Source: Zygaena filipendulae (taxonomy: Eukaryota; Arthropoda; Insecta; Lepidoptera; Zygaenidae). From it: DNA of 64,000 nucleotides. Under the pieces are notes generated by a model. The model was not told the origin of the DNA, searched no databases, and saw only the letters and a program-made list of their open reading frames with translations. Within the stretch, counting starts at the first letter, position 1, and each line of letters starts with the position of its first letter. The stretch is from positions 5,300,001 through 5,364,000 of the forward strand of contig OU015649.1 in assembly GCA_907165275.2 (NCBI GenBank), read 5' to 3'. Shown here in pieces: positions 35,201-42,729 of the stretch. The position numbers were made by a program, and so were the translations under genes.

Positions 35201-38200
35201 TTTGTGGACGAGTTATAAACTCTGCTTTTCACTTCAATTGCGAGGAAATAGAAAAGTAGTATAACACAACATTTCTCTGATTAAAATTCAAAGTAAAATT
35301 AGTACAGTTTTGAATACTGAAGGAAATGGTTTTTCCCGGCATATTAACCTCCTACTAACTTCTGTTACCCTAGTACTTTCGACTTTCTTAAAATGCCTTG
35401 GTGCATTTGTTTTGCGCTTGAATTTCGAACAATATTATTGACTGAAACTATCGCTCTAGAGTCTAGGTGTATTTCTATGGCTACCACAAATTCTATCCAT
35501 TAACTTCTTATTGTGTTTGGCTGTATATGGCTCATTTCTTTGCCTTAGGTAGATACATTTATGAGTAGATACATTAATGCCCTTGTGCACAAAATTCGAT
35601 TTTGTGCAGCCTATACAAACAAGCACTTTCCGAGCATGAGAAGAGAAAATATATATTACATCGATTTCTTGTTTCATTTTCTCATAAAGGGGGATGAAAA
35701 GTAGAGTGTACCACTCGGCTAAAAATTATTTTTTCCTGAGGCTATTTCCTTTGAATCCCTCTCTCCATTCAGAATTCTATATAAGAATCCCTCGCCGCGC
35801 TCGGGATTCTACTCTAGAATCCTTCACTCCGGTCTGGATTCAAAATAACGCGAAAGCCCTCGCCCTAAAAATACAATTTTAATACCATGTGATACAATCT
35901 ACTATTTTCATGTTGATAGGTATCTTACCTACCTGATAGGTACCTTATTATGTCATTTTACGTATTCTTGACAACACGTATGCGAAATCTCGCGATGATC
36001 GGTTGAGTAGTTAAGGCGTGAAAGCGTAACAAAAAGCTCACACTCGCGCATTCGCACACATTAGGATTACCAGGGCATCATACCTGTCCGCAGTCCTCAG
36101 TGTCGGCCGGCCACTGCTCTCTCAGCTCGCCGTACACGGGCGGCGGGGGCTCGTTCTGGAACGGCTTCACCCATTCCACAAGACAGGGACTTTTCTCTCT
36201 CTGAGAAAAATGTAAAATATACACATTCAAAATTACATACCTTCCTGGTTTGAGGGTTACCTTAACATAGCGGCTTTTACTTACTTTTGAAGATGTTGAA
36301 AATAAAGGGTCTATTACATAAAAATCCATTCTTTATGTGATTGCTGTTTATGTTGTTCCTGTGGTGGTATAATTACGTTTTAGGTAACTTTTGTGAGATA
36401 ATAAATCCATTTATAAGAATGGCATACCAGTATAGTCATGTTGGAATAGTATCAAGATAGATTAATGTCTATTGTCTACAGTAATTTTTAAAACGCTGAT
36501 GTTCAAATGACTGAATTTTTCCAACCGACCTCTATTATGCATTATGAAAATAGATCCATAGATTGACCTTGGCAATTATGTCATCCTCCACACTGGCTAG
36601 CACTTTAAATACATCATCCGCTTCTATCTGCCCAGTCAGAATTATTGTCAAATTTTCTGGCCTGTAGAACATTTGGTGGAATTCTCTGACCTAAAATAAA
36701 TATTTTAGAATAATTATTATATACCTACCTATATCTATAATAAGAGAAAAACTAATAAGTTTATGAAGATTTATATGATAATAATAAAAAAACAAATTAA
36801 AATTTATACTTATGAATAAAAAATAAATGTCTTTTGATAATGTTATAATAATAGCTTACTAAATGCATGTGAAATCAAGGTACACAAAAAACCAAATCTT
36901 AAAATTTTTGTCTGTCTGTCTGTCCTCTTGTTCCACATAATCTTGAAAACAGTTTGACCAATTTTCACAGGACTTTCATTGAAAGATAGCTGATGTTATA
37001 AGGAGTAACTTAGGCTACTTCTGAGATAATTCTGAAACTCTCATGCAGGTGAAACTGTGAGGCACAACTAGTATACAATAAAATAACAGGTTGCTGGTGA
37101 TGTAATCTTGACATTAGAAGACAGGTATAAAACCTTTTAAGTTGTATACAATAATTTTACCAGTGCATGGACTTGGCCATGATTCCTTAATTACTGTATA
37201 AGTAATGTAATTATATTATAGAATGAACACATAAGGTGTATCACAAAGACATTGGTGGCAAAAGCTTCTGTTTACTCTCATCTTTTTAAATTAAATAGTA
37301 GTAGCACATTTAATTCTATTTATATGATTTAAAATAAACTAACTTTTGTATTATTTGTAGAAGTCCTCAGGTTTTTCATTATACCTCCCACTTCAGAGGA
37401 ATAGCCACTGTTTGGGTACATGGCGCTCAGCAATCTTCGTTCACACCTATATGATAAAGATAATTGAGATAATAAAAAAGTTACAAAACATTCTTAGGAT
37501 ATTAAATATAAATAAAATTTAAGTATCTGTTTGTAATATTAACAGCTTTTTACTAAATAAATGCATGTGCATATGAAAGTACATTTGGACCGATTATGAC
37601 AGACAGATGATTGATGTTATAAGATGTAAATTAGGCTACTTTTATCAGAGTTCCTGTGGGGAATTCCAAAACACATGTGGGTGAAGCCACAGGGCACGGT
37701 TAGATAAAATAAAAATTTTGAAAGGATTTTAGGTCATTATATTGTAATTATTATTATTATTATTTACTTATAGACTAGCAGCTTTTGCTGATGCGCCTAT
37801 ATCTACACTTGTGTTGTTCAGTTCATTGCTTTCTGTTCTCCCATTCATTAACTATTTATGCTACTTTTTATAATATCAACAATATTTTAGTTGTATATCA
37901 ATAATTAAACTACTTCAAAAATACATATACTATACTAGCTGTTCTCCACATTATTTTCGGATGTTCCCGCAGCAATCCCAGAACAAAAAATACCCTATGT
38001 CTTTCTCTTTATGCAAAAGGAGATTGCGCCGTAATATATGAGCTTCGTCCCAAAACTGATTTTGAATGATTTCTTTTAAGGTTATCATATTATAATAGCT
38101 GCTCCCCCCAGTTTTACCCATGATAATTTCAGAGTCCCAAAGGGAATTCCGGATTACAATATAGCCTATGTTACTCAGGGATAATTTAGCATTCTAATGG

Positions 38201-40983
38201 TGAAAGAATTTTTGAAATTGGTCCAGTAGTTTTTTAGTTAAAATCGTAAAAACAAACAAAAAATCAAATCTTTCCTCTTTATAATATCAGTATAGATAAT
38301 AGGGTGGGTCAAATTTTTTTTTTCTCGTTTTTCTAATATGCTCAGCATTAAAAAGGTGCCAAATGACGTCGTTAATTGATATGTAAAGTTTTGTTAGATT
38401 ATTTTAAGTTTTATTGCCTCCGGAATGTCATAGAATTATTAAAAAAAGTAGATTTTTTTGTGTAAATGTACTAATGCTTTTCTCAAGTTATTGATATCAG
38501 ATTTCATGCGTAATAGTTTTTAGCAATGATAAATATGAAATTGTTTGGTCAAGTTGAAGGAGAAACAATTTTTACAGGAAAAAATAATATAAAGAATAAT
38601 TATTAAAGTGAAGGGTTAACTATGTGGCGAAATCTTTTTTTCTGTCGAATTTCGGCATTGCTTTTCTCGATTCTATCTGGGCTTTGATAAAACCTTCTGT
38701 CATTGTTTTATTAAATAAAGTGGCTGAAGCTTTGGTCAGAGCTTTAACTGCCCTTTCTACTGCTTGTGTGTGACACGGAAGACGTAATAAATCCAATTCT
38801 ACTGCTTCTTTTTCTTGAATAAACTTTTGGAGATTTTCTTCGGTTACAGATCTTAATAACGGTGGCTCAGTGACATTTTCTTGCCAATTCAAAAGGTCAT
38901 AATATGTTAATGTAAAGTTTATCTTTGGTACCTGGAACAGACGCAATTTCTGATCTAGCTTTCAAAATTCAAAACCACCGGGCATGGGACATTTTGCCTG
39001 GTAATTTGTTAGCTAAATCGCTAGGAAATATGCCTGTTGCAATTGCTTCAACTATTCTGTACAAGTATTTTTGGTCTGTACTAAAAAAAAAATACTTGTA
39101 CAGAATAGTTGAAGCAATTTCAACAGGCATATATCCTAGCGATTTAGCTAACAAATTACCAGGCAAAATGTCCCATGCCCGATGGTTAACTCGTGCCAAC
39201 AGGATTCTCCGTCTGTATGATTCAGTTGAACCTGCCTCTGAAAATCTATTAACTCTTGCAACTTATATTGTCAAGGTTTACGCTCCACTATGGTTTCCTA
39301 TAAAACCCATTCTAGCTGTAAAGATGGGTCGCGAGCTCACCAGATATTTACCAACAACTTTAAAAACCGTTATCGACCCAGTAATTCAAAGACACAGCTA
39401 TTTTGCACACCCGGAAAACTTATTGCTTGCAATGTATGTTTTTGAAAGCTAGATCAGAAACACCAAAAAATTGCGTCTGTTTCAGGTACCAAAGATAAAC
39501 TTTAACGCATTAACATATTATGACCTTTTGAATTGGCAAGCAAATATCACTGAGCCATCGTTATTAAGATCTGTAACCGAAGAAAATCTCCAAATGTTTA
39601 TTCAAGTAAAAGGAGCAGGAGAATTGGATTTATTACGTCTTCCGTGTCACACACAAGCAGTAGGAAGAGCAGTTAAAGCTGTGACCGAAGCTTCAGTCAC
39701 TTTATGCAGTAAGACAATGACAGAAGATTTTATCAAAGCCCAGATAGAATCGAGAAAGGCAATGCCGAAATTCGACAGCAAAAAAGATTTTGCCACATAG
39801 TTAACTCTTCACTTTAATAAATTATTCTTATAATTTTTCCTGTAAAAATTGTTTCCTCTTTAATAAACCTATATTTACTATGGATTTAAGACTTTTATTT
39901 ATAAATAGTGTTCATTAGTGTAACTTAATATGCCATAGTGTTAGACCTTTTTTAACAATTATGTGTTGATGATTTCCAAATGAATCCGGAGGCAGAAGAT
40001 TGATTCCGATTGCAATGAAACTTCATAATATATTTACACTCATAATTTAGCACCTTTTTGTCACTGTGCCCGTATAAAAACTAAACTTTTTTTTTTCTCC
40101 ATACATAAGTGACCCACCCTAATAGATAATCAAAACACTATTTGGGTTTCATTTCAATGTTGATTTGTTTTTACATCCAGTCAGATCCAGTCTTTTTCCA
40201 GTCCAGAATTTTTTTATTAATGTACTGGTCTGTGTTTTTATAATCATTAACTAATAATTTTTACTCTATTTTGTAGCTAATTCCATAAAAATCCATCATA
40301 AATTTTAATGATTAGAGAACAAGAATCTAATAACAATCCATCATACCTATTTTGTTCAAGTTGGAAGAGAAAGAATGTATTTACCGACTATCAGCATTGT
40401 TCTCCCGTCCCTGCATTTCACAATAGACCACTCCTGCATCTTCACCGTCACCGTCAATATGATGAACTTCTGTTATGAAACCCTCATCGGTCAATGTTGG
40501 GTGCAAAATATGATCCACATAAATGGGAAGTAAAGTTAACATTCCCTCATCACCAGCTGTGTAAATAGTGTAGCAAGTGTGGTCTACATCGGTCCAAGCA
40601 TTGGTTCCATGCGCCATACAACGGTTGGCTAGGAGATCAAGAATCCCCTTGTATGGATATCGCTCAGATCCGAGGAAGACGAGATGCTCCAAAGTGTGGG
40701 GTAGTCCATCATCGTCATGAGCTTCAGTTGCTACGATAACAGAATTGGAATAGTGACTTCATTAAACAATAAGCGGGAATACCAAAGGTAATAGGTACCA
40801 GAGGTACTGTTAGGCTAGTAGTTTCCTATTAAAAAGATTATTACCCAAGCAGAAGAATCCATTGACAAGCGGACCTTCGACTTCAGCTATGATCACTGTT
40901 ATACCGGTCTTCTGAGATACGTACTTATTTACCGGTATCACATCAGACGCTTTTGTTGAGGACAATAATTTAAAATGAGACAT
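23230..40983 (-). CDS. M16-family zinc metallopeptidase, C05D11.1-like, complete 18-exon gene
   Basis: Putative pitrilysin/insulysin-type peptidase (M16C-like, related to C. elegans C05D11.1); substrate and cell site unknown. Exons, 5' to 3': 40983-40845, 40730-40385, 37446-37344, 36690-36568, 36200-36084, 34107-33955, 32996-32727, 31953-31811, 31233-31125, 30489-30319, 29728-29474, 28543-28424, 27989-27694, 27241-27067, 26649-26506, 25910-25750, 25165-25013, 23287-23230. All phases fit; CDS 3036 nt, 1011 residues, close to the family's ~1000. Start MSHFKLLSS; stop after SHFNQ. Inverted zinc motif H58-TLE-H62, probable third ligand E134 (ITEVHHIDGDGED), then GVVYCEMQGREN, all family hallmarks. 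Later landmarks: EFHQMFYRPENLTIILTG, YGVRPAPEEGRLVLSLYRAT, LLNYFKRVGDDHNRELV, AVVCHPAKV. No clear N-terminal targeting peptide. Exons 5-17 are very GC-rich while exons 3, 4 and 18 are not. Donors of exons 3 and 6 (GTTAG) and 16 (GTCGGC) are weak. Confidence 0.95.
23341..23930 (-). mobile_element. Nested or adjacent pair of Helitron-like copies
   Basis: One reverse copy starts CTAGCTGTACCCCGCGGTTT at 23341. A second 3' end, TAGCTGTGCCCCGCGGTTTC, follows at 23541 and runs as subfamily A to about 23690. Then comes CATACAGACAGACAGAC (23788-23812) and a further Helitron-like 5' half up to TTATTATAAGTATAGAT at 23930. The simplest reading is a subfamily A copy inserted in an older one. It lies in the last intron of the M16 gene. 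Confidence 0.55.
24106..24206. repeat. 101-bp hairpin
   Basis: TGGGCAATCAACCCGG-GCTTGGG-TTTAAACCCGATAAAAG pairs with CTTTTATCGGGTTTAATCCC-AAGTACC-CCGGGTTGATTGCCC around a 15-bp loop. A decayed relative at 58205-58315 keeps AAACCCGATAAAAG and the outer GATTGCCCATCTATA. Probably a foldback-type mobile element. Confidence 0.65.
24289..24520 (+). mobile_element. Helitron-like element, subfamily D
   Basis: TCTATCCTATCCTTTGTCCTG start; GGCATCCGATAAGAAAGG, CCCTAAGGGGATG and CAATTCCGCGGGAAC in the middle. A clean CGCGGGTGAAACCGCG hairpin and GACAGCTAG, then T, at the end. Confidence 0.75.
26083..26195 (+). mobile_element. 5' half of a Helitron-like element
   Basis: AATACGAATGTGAGTTTG start, then GATCATGATGAAATTTTACA and CACGTTGTCTGGGGTACAG. 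It is truncated before the 3' hairpin. A fragment of the CRE-palindrome MITE (26000-26075) directly precedes it. Confidence 0.5.
26255..26405 (-). repeat. Lepidopteran interspersed repeat fragment
   Basis: Contains GGAATGGGAACTGGCTATC-like and GGTTTCCTCACGATGCTTTC, a stretch I recognise from many lepidopteran introns. Class unknown. It lies in intron 15 of the M16 gene, upstream of exon 16. Confidence 0.35.
27028..27059 (-). repeat. Exact 32-bp copy of M16 exon sequence placed just inside the intron
   Basis: Identical to 27186-27217 within exon 14, which codes ELLSGWGGGFV. The copy starts 8 nt downstream of the exon end at 27067, so it falls just past the splice donor GTGAGG. It is not in the mRNA if that donor is used. 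Confidence 0.85.
28728..28964. mobile_element. 237-bp palindromic MITE (PIF/Harbinger-like), copy 2
   Basis: Same length and ends as the copy at 7924-8160: CCGCCGCACTCAGAGTCGAC to GTTGACTCTGAGTGCGGCGG. It is flanked by TAA on both sides (28725-28727, 28965-28967). Arms are almost fully complementary, including TTAACTAAGTAATCATTAAAG. It lies in intron 11 of the M16 gene. Confidence 0.8.
28984..29212 (-). mobile_element. CRE-palindrome MITE, copy 4 (decayed)
   Basis: Shares TCTACATGACGGAC, AATATTGGATACGTATTT and the TTGAAAAAGCAAAATAC end. TGACGTCA is intact at 29098-29105 and 29131-29138, with a shorter spacing of 33 bp, although most of the remaining sequence has diverged. Confidence 0.6.
29228..29405 (-). 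mobile_element. Helitron-like element, decayed subfamily A
   Basis: CTGCTCCCCGCGGTTGGACC, TTCGGAATTCCCCTGTGAA, AAAAGTACCCTATGCC and ATGACGATCGGTTCAGTAGT follow in reverse order. The 5' end is degraded. Confidence 0.55.
29728..29760. repeat. CA microsatellite at a splice acceptor
   Basis: CACACACACACACATACACACAT on the plus strand. On the minus strand this is a TG tract ending directly in the CAG acceptor of M16 exon 11 (exon starts 29728). Confidence 0.8.
29770..30088 (-). mobile_element. Helitron-like element interrupted by CRE-palindrome MITE copy 5
   Basis: TAGCTGTTCCCTGCAGTTTC (reverse 3' end) is followed from about 29800 to 30034 by a MITE with GATGGGCATGTTGATAA at its edge and TGACGTCA at 29893-29900 and 29938-29945. 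The Helitron then resumes with AAACAAACTCACTTTCGC and ends ATTTATAATAGTAAAAGGA. The order shows that the MITE inserted into the Helitron. Confidence 0.65.
30180..30290 (+). mobile_element. Helitron-like 3' half
   Basis: AGAGTGATTCAAGAGGAAGG, CCCGGAATTCCTGAGGGAAC, a weak hairpin and GACAGCTAG followed by T. The end lies 29 bp from M16 exon 10 (ends 30319). Confidence 0.55.
30906..31000. repeat. Hairpin with GC-rich apex, type 1
   Basis: ACGTGCGGGACATCTGTCATT pairs with AATGACAGTCCCGGACGT, and TTAAGAGTCCTG roughly with CAGGAGTCGGAACG. The apex is GGCCGAAGACGAGGG. It is followed by a GT microsatellite (31021-31050). A short relative of 49800-49857 precedes it at 30847-30895. Confidence 0.6.
32030..32320. 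mobile_element. Helitron-like fragments, mixed orientation
   Basis: Plus-oriented remnants (GTTCGCGATAAACTC, GAGTGATTCTAGAGGAAGG) run into a minus-oriented fragment: TTACTCCTAATAACATCAGC, AAATCGGTCCAGCCGTTTT and GACAGACAGACAGACAGAG. The hairpin ends are lost. Confidence 0.4.
33439..33602 (-). mobile_element. Helitron-like element, subfamily A
   Basis: CTAGCTGTCTGCCGCGGTTT, CCCCTGACAACGTGTATGCG, ATGACGATCAGTTGAGTAG and AAACAAACACACTCACATTG in reverse order. The 5' end is degraded. Confidence 0.6.
35127..35199. repeat. Hairpin with GC-rich apex, type 2
   Basis: CCATTATTATCC pairs with GGATAATAATGG, GACTTTTAGCAGCC with GGCTGATAGTAATGTC. The apex is TGAGCCGTGGGCGAG. It lies in intron 5 of the M16 gene. 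Confidence 0.6.
36904..37071 (+). mobile_element. Helitron-like element, subfamily C
   Basis: GTCTGTCTGTCTGTCC, AACAGTTTGACCAATTTTCA, AAGATAGCTGATGTTATAAG and GAAACTCTCATGCAGGTGAA precede a weak hairpin and CACAACTAG, then T. Other subfamily C copies: 48970-49300 and 50247-50529, and a decayed one at 37500-37702. Confidence 0.55.
38096..38301 (-). mobile_element. Helitron-like element hosting the foldback transposon at its 5' end
   Basis: TAGCTGCTCCCCCCAGTTTT, AATATAGCCTATGTTACTC and TTGGTCCAGTAGTTTTTTAG in reverse order. It ends TTTATAATATCAGTATAGAT, where the TIR GGGTGGGTCA of the next element begins. A second partial copy lies at 37935-38030. Confidence 0.55.
38620..38946 (-). pseudogene. 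Transposon ORF, C-terminal part, left arm copy
   Basis: The 108-residue frame ends KKDFAT-stop. It shares FQVPKINF, TYYDLLNW, RSVTEENLQ, LRLPCHTQAV, IKAQIESRKAMPKFD with the right arm copy. It reads LTKASATLFNKTMTEGF where the right arm has VTEASVTLCSKTMTEDF. The copy is fused to upstream codons by the internal deletion described for the element. Confidence 0.7.
39085..39800 (+). pseudogene. Transposon ORF, C-terminal half, right arm copy
   Basis: One frame continues from KKKYLYRIVEAISTG through ARWLTRANRILRLYDSVEPA, YAPLWFPIKPIL, GRELTRYLPTTLKTVIDPVI and HPENLLLAMYVFES to a TAG at 39450-39452. It resumes in the same frame as LRLFQVPKINFNALTYYDLL and runs to KKDFAT and stop at 39800. No helix-turn-helix or complete DDE triad can be identified because the N-terminal half is missing. 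Confidence 0.7.
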
Positions 40984-41182
40984 GTTTAGTGTCTCATACG
41001 TTTCTTGATGGAGTAACGGTTAATGTTTACTGTAGAAAACAAGGAATATAATAATATAAGCACCCAGCACCGGAATATTTCGATGCACCGCTCCTATTGG
41101 TCGATGAAATCATGCCTCCTTTCTTTGTGCTCGTTTACGTCACTTACCTAAATACAGGGTCAAGTTTTTTCAAATAGGGCAC

Positions 41183-41617
41183 AATAGTATATTTCATTAC
41201 AAGTGCGGAAAGCCTGTCATTGCAAAGAGTTCCGACAAATGTCTACCCGAGCCGAGGCGCAGCCGAAGGTGAGGGTTGACAGTCGGAACTAGTTGCAATG
41301 ACGGTTCCGCACGTGTACTGAACAACGATTTTTAATACAGTTACGAAAAAATTAAGCAATTTAATAAAATATCAAAAACACAACAAACTCAACTAAGTTC
41401 CAACTGTGATCAAGAGATGGCGCTAGTCGTATTAGTAATGCGAAACCTACGTTTCGCAATGCAAAAAGTGTGTCAAAGTCGTGTCGCCATTGTTGACAGT
41501 TGGCAAAGAGAACGCACGAGTTCGGGAAAGGTAAACAAAAAGCTCGAGTATGTAATAGCCCACATCCCGAACGCTAAACGTCCCTGCAATACGCCACTTT
41601 TTGAGCAACTGTATTAA
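41183..41617 (+). repeat. 435-bp block with nested hairpins, unit 1
   Basis: Begins AATAGTATATTTCATTA. A hairpin at 41203-41312 has stem GTGCGG-AACCTGTCATTGCAA-like / TTGCAATGACGGTTCCGCAC and apex CCCGAGCCGAGGCGCAGCC. TTTTTAATACAGTT near 41331 is inverted as AACTGTATTAAAA at the end. TGCGAAACCTACGTTTCGCA at 41438 is a further palindrome. The block ends 200 bp upstream of the M16 start codon (on the other side of 40983) and may carry or displace promoter sequence. Confidence 0.8.
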
Positions 41618-42051
41618 AATAGTATATTTCATTATAAGTGCGGAAAGCCTGTCATTGCAAAGAGTTCCGACAAATGTCTACCCGAGCCGAGGCGCAGCCG
41701 AAGGTGAGGGTTGGCAGTCGGAACTAGTTGCAATGACGGTTCCGCACGTGTACTGAACAACTATTTTTAATACAGTTACGAAAAAATTAAGCAATTTAAT
41801 AAAATATCAAAAACACAACAAACTCAACTAAGTTCCAACTGTGATCAAGAGATGGCGCTAGTCGTATTAGTAATGCGAAACCTACGTTTCGCAATGCAAA
41901 AAGTGTGTCAAAGTCGTGTCGCCATTTGACAGTTGGCAAAGGAACGCACGAGTTCGGGAAAGGCAAACAAAAAGCTCGAGTATGTAATAGCCCACATCCC
42001 GAACGCTAAACGTCCCTGCAATACGCCACTTTTTGAGCAACTGTATTAAAA
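41618..42051 (+). repeat. 435-bp block with nested hairpins, unit 2
   Basis: Tandem copy of unit 1 with very few differences: a 3-bp deletion in GCCATTGTTGACAG, GAGAACG to GGAACG, and a handful of substitutions. The hairpin is at 41638-41746. The high identity points to a recent duplication. Confidence 0.85.
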
Positions 42052-42614
42052 ATATATTTTTATGTTAGATCTGTTTGTTGAAGTAAGTAAAAAGTAATAA
42101 GAATATTACGGGCCACATCATGGACTCATTACAAGGTAGTCTACCCTGACATTTTTGATTAGGTTAGGTTCGTACTGATGACCAGGTCCCGCGAGTCGAG
42201 TGAGCGTAGCGAACGGGCCGTGGCACTTGGCAGCGGCTGGCAATGCGCTAAAGACAAAATAAGGTGACATTTAATTGATCAATTCTTAGATGTGGCCACG
42301 ACATCCCGATATTTTATTTAAAAAAAAAATATAACAAGTTGTAACAACTCATTAAAGTAATAAATAATAATTACGTTAGTAAATATTAAACTTGGACTGA
42401 TTGTTATTTGAATTTCCGTCATATTTTGAGATAGTAATTACTACAAACTACCTACATTGTATTAAATAGGTACCTACTACTAAACGGATCACGAAGCCGG
42501 CTAGGCTAGGCCATGAAATCCGGTGTCACCAATTTCGGTGCTGTACATTCCAGTGTCGTACTATCTCGTGCCGTGCATTCGGGTGTCGCCTTCTCCCCTT
42601 TTCCAGTGCTGTAC

Positions 42615-42656
42615 CCATAGATTTAGAATTTTTTTTGCTACATTCTAAATCTATGG
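42615..42656. repeat. Perfect 15-bp inverted repeat
   Basis: CCATAGATTTAGAAT (42615-42629) and ATTCTAAATCTATGG (42642-42656) around a 12-bp T-rich loop. The first is preceded by GTGCTGTAC and the second followed by CTGTACC. Confidence 0.8.
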
Positions 42657-42729
42657 CTGTACCTCAGAACAATAACAGTTGCTGTACCGTAGACCGTAGA
42701 CGGATCTACGTGCTGTACAATAGAAGGAC

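Larger units (their letters stand above)
38302..40119. mobile_element. Foldback transposon made of two inverted copies of one 3' half
   Basis: GGGTGGGTCA (38302-38311) and TGACCCACCC (40110-40119) are the ends, with TA on each side. The whole element is a diverged palindrome centred near 39078. Minus-strand 38620-39080 and plus-strand 39085-39800 code the same protein part: KYLYRIVEAI, GKMSHARW, VPKINF, LTYYDLLNW, LRLPCHTQAV, AQIESRKAMPKFD and KKDFAT-stop. The left arm lacks about 255 bp present on the right (39182-39440). The right arm has one in-frame TAG at 39450 or an unresolved short intron ending CTGTTTCAG at 39485. The protein's N-terminal half is absent from both arms. I recognise the C-terminal part as an uncharacterised transposon-type protein, not by family name. 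It lies in intron 2 of the M16 gene. Confidence 0.8.
41090..42620 (+). mobile_element. Unclassified transposon remnant, copy A
   Basis: Blocks of this stretch recur in the same order but inverted at 63396-62410 (copy B). Shared blocks: ATGCCTCCTTTCTTTGTGC with ACAGGGTCAAGTT; GTACTGATGACCAGG with CGCGAGTCGAG; CTTAGATGTGGCCACGA; TAGTAAATATTAAACTT; GTCATATTTTGAGA; and a tail of degenerate units such as GTGCTGTACATTCCAGTGTC. Copy A is interrupted by the duplicated hairpin block 41183-42051. No coding frame is visible. Confidence 0.55.

Noticed and set aside
39434..39485. Short intron that would skip the TAG in the foldback transposon's right arm
   Set aside because: GTATGT and CTGTTTCAG look like splice sites, but the phases do not match and the joined frame stops at once. 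Left as unresolved.
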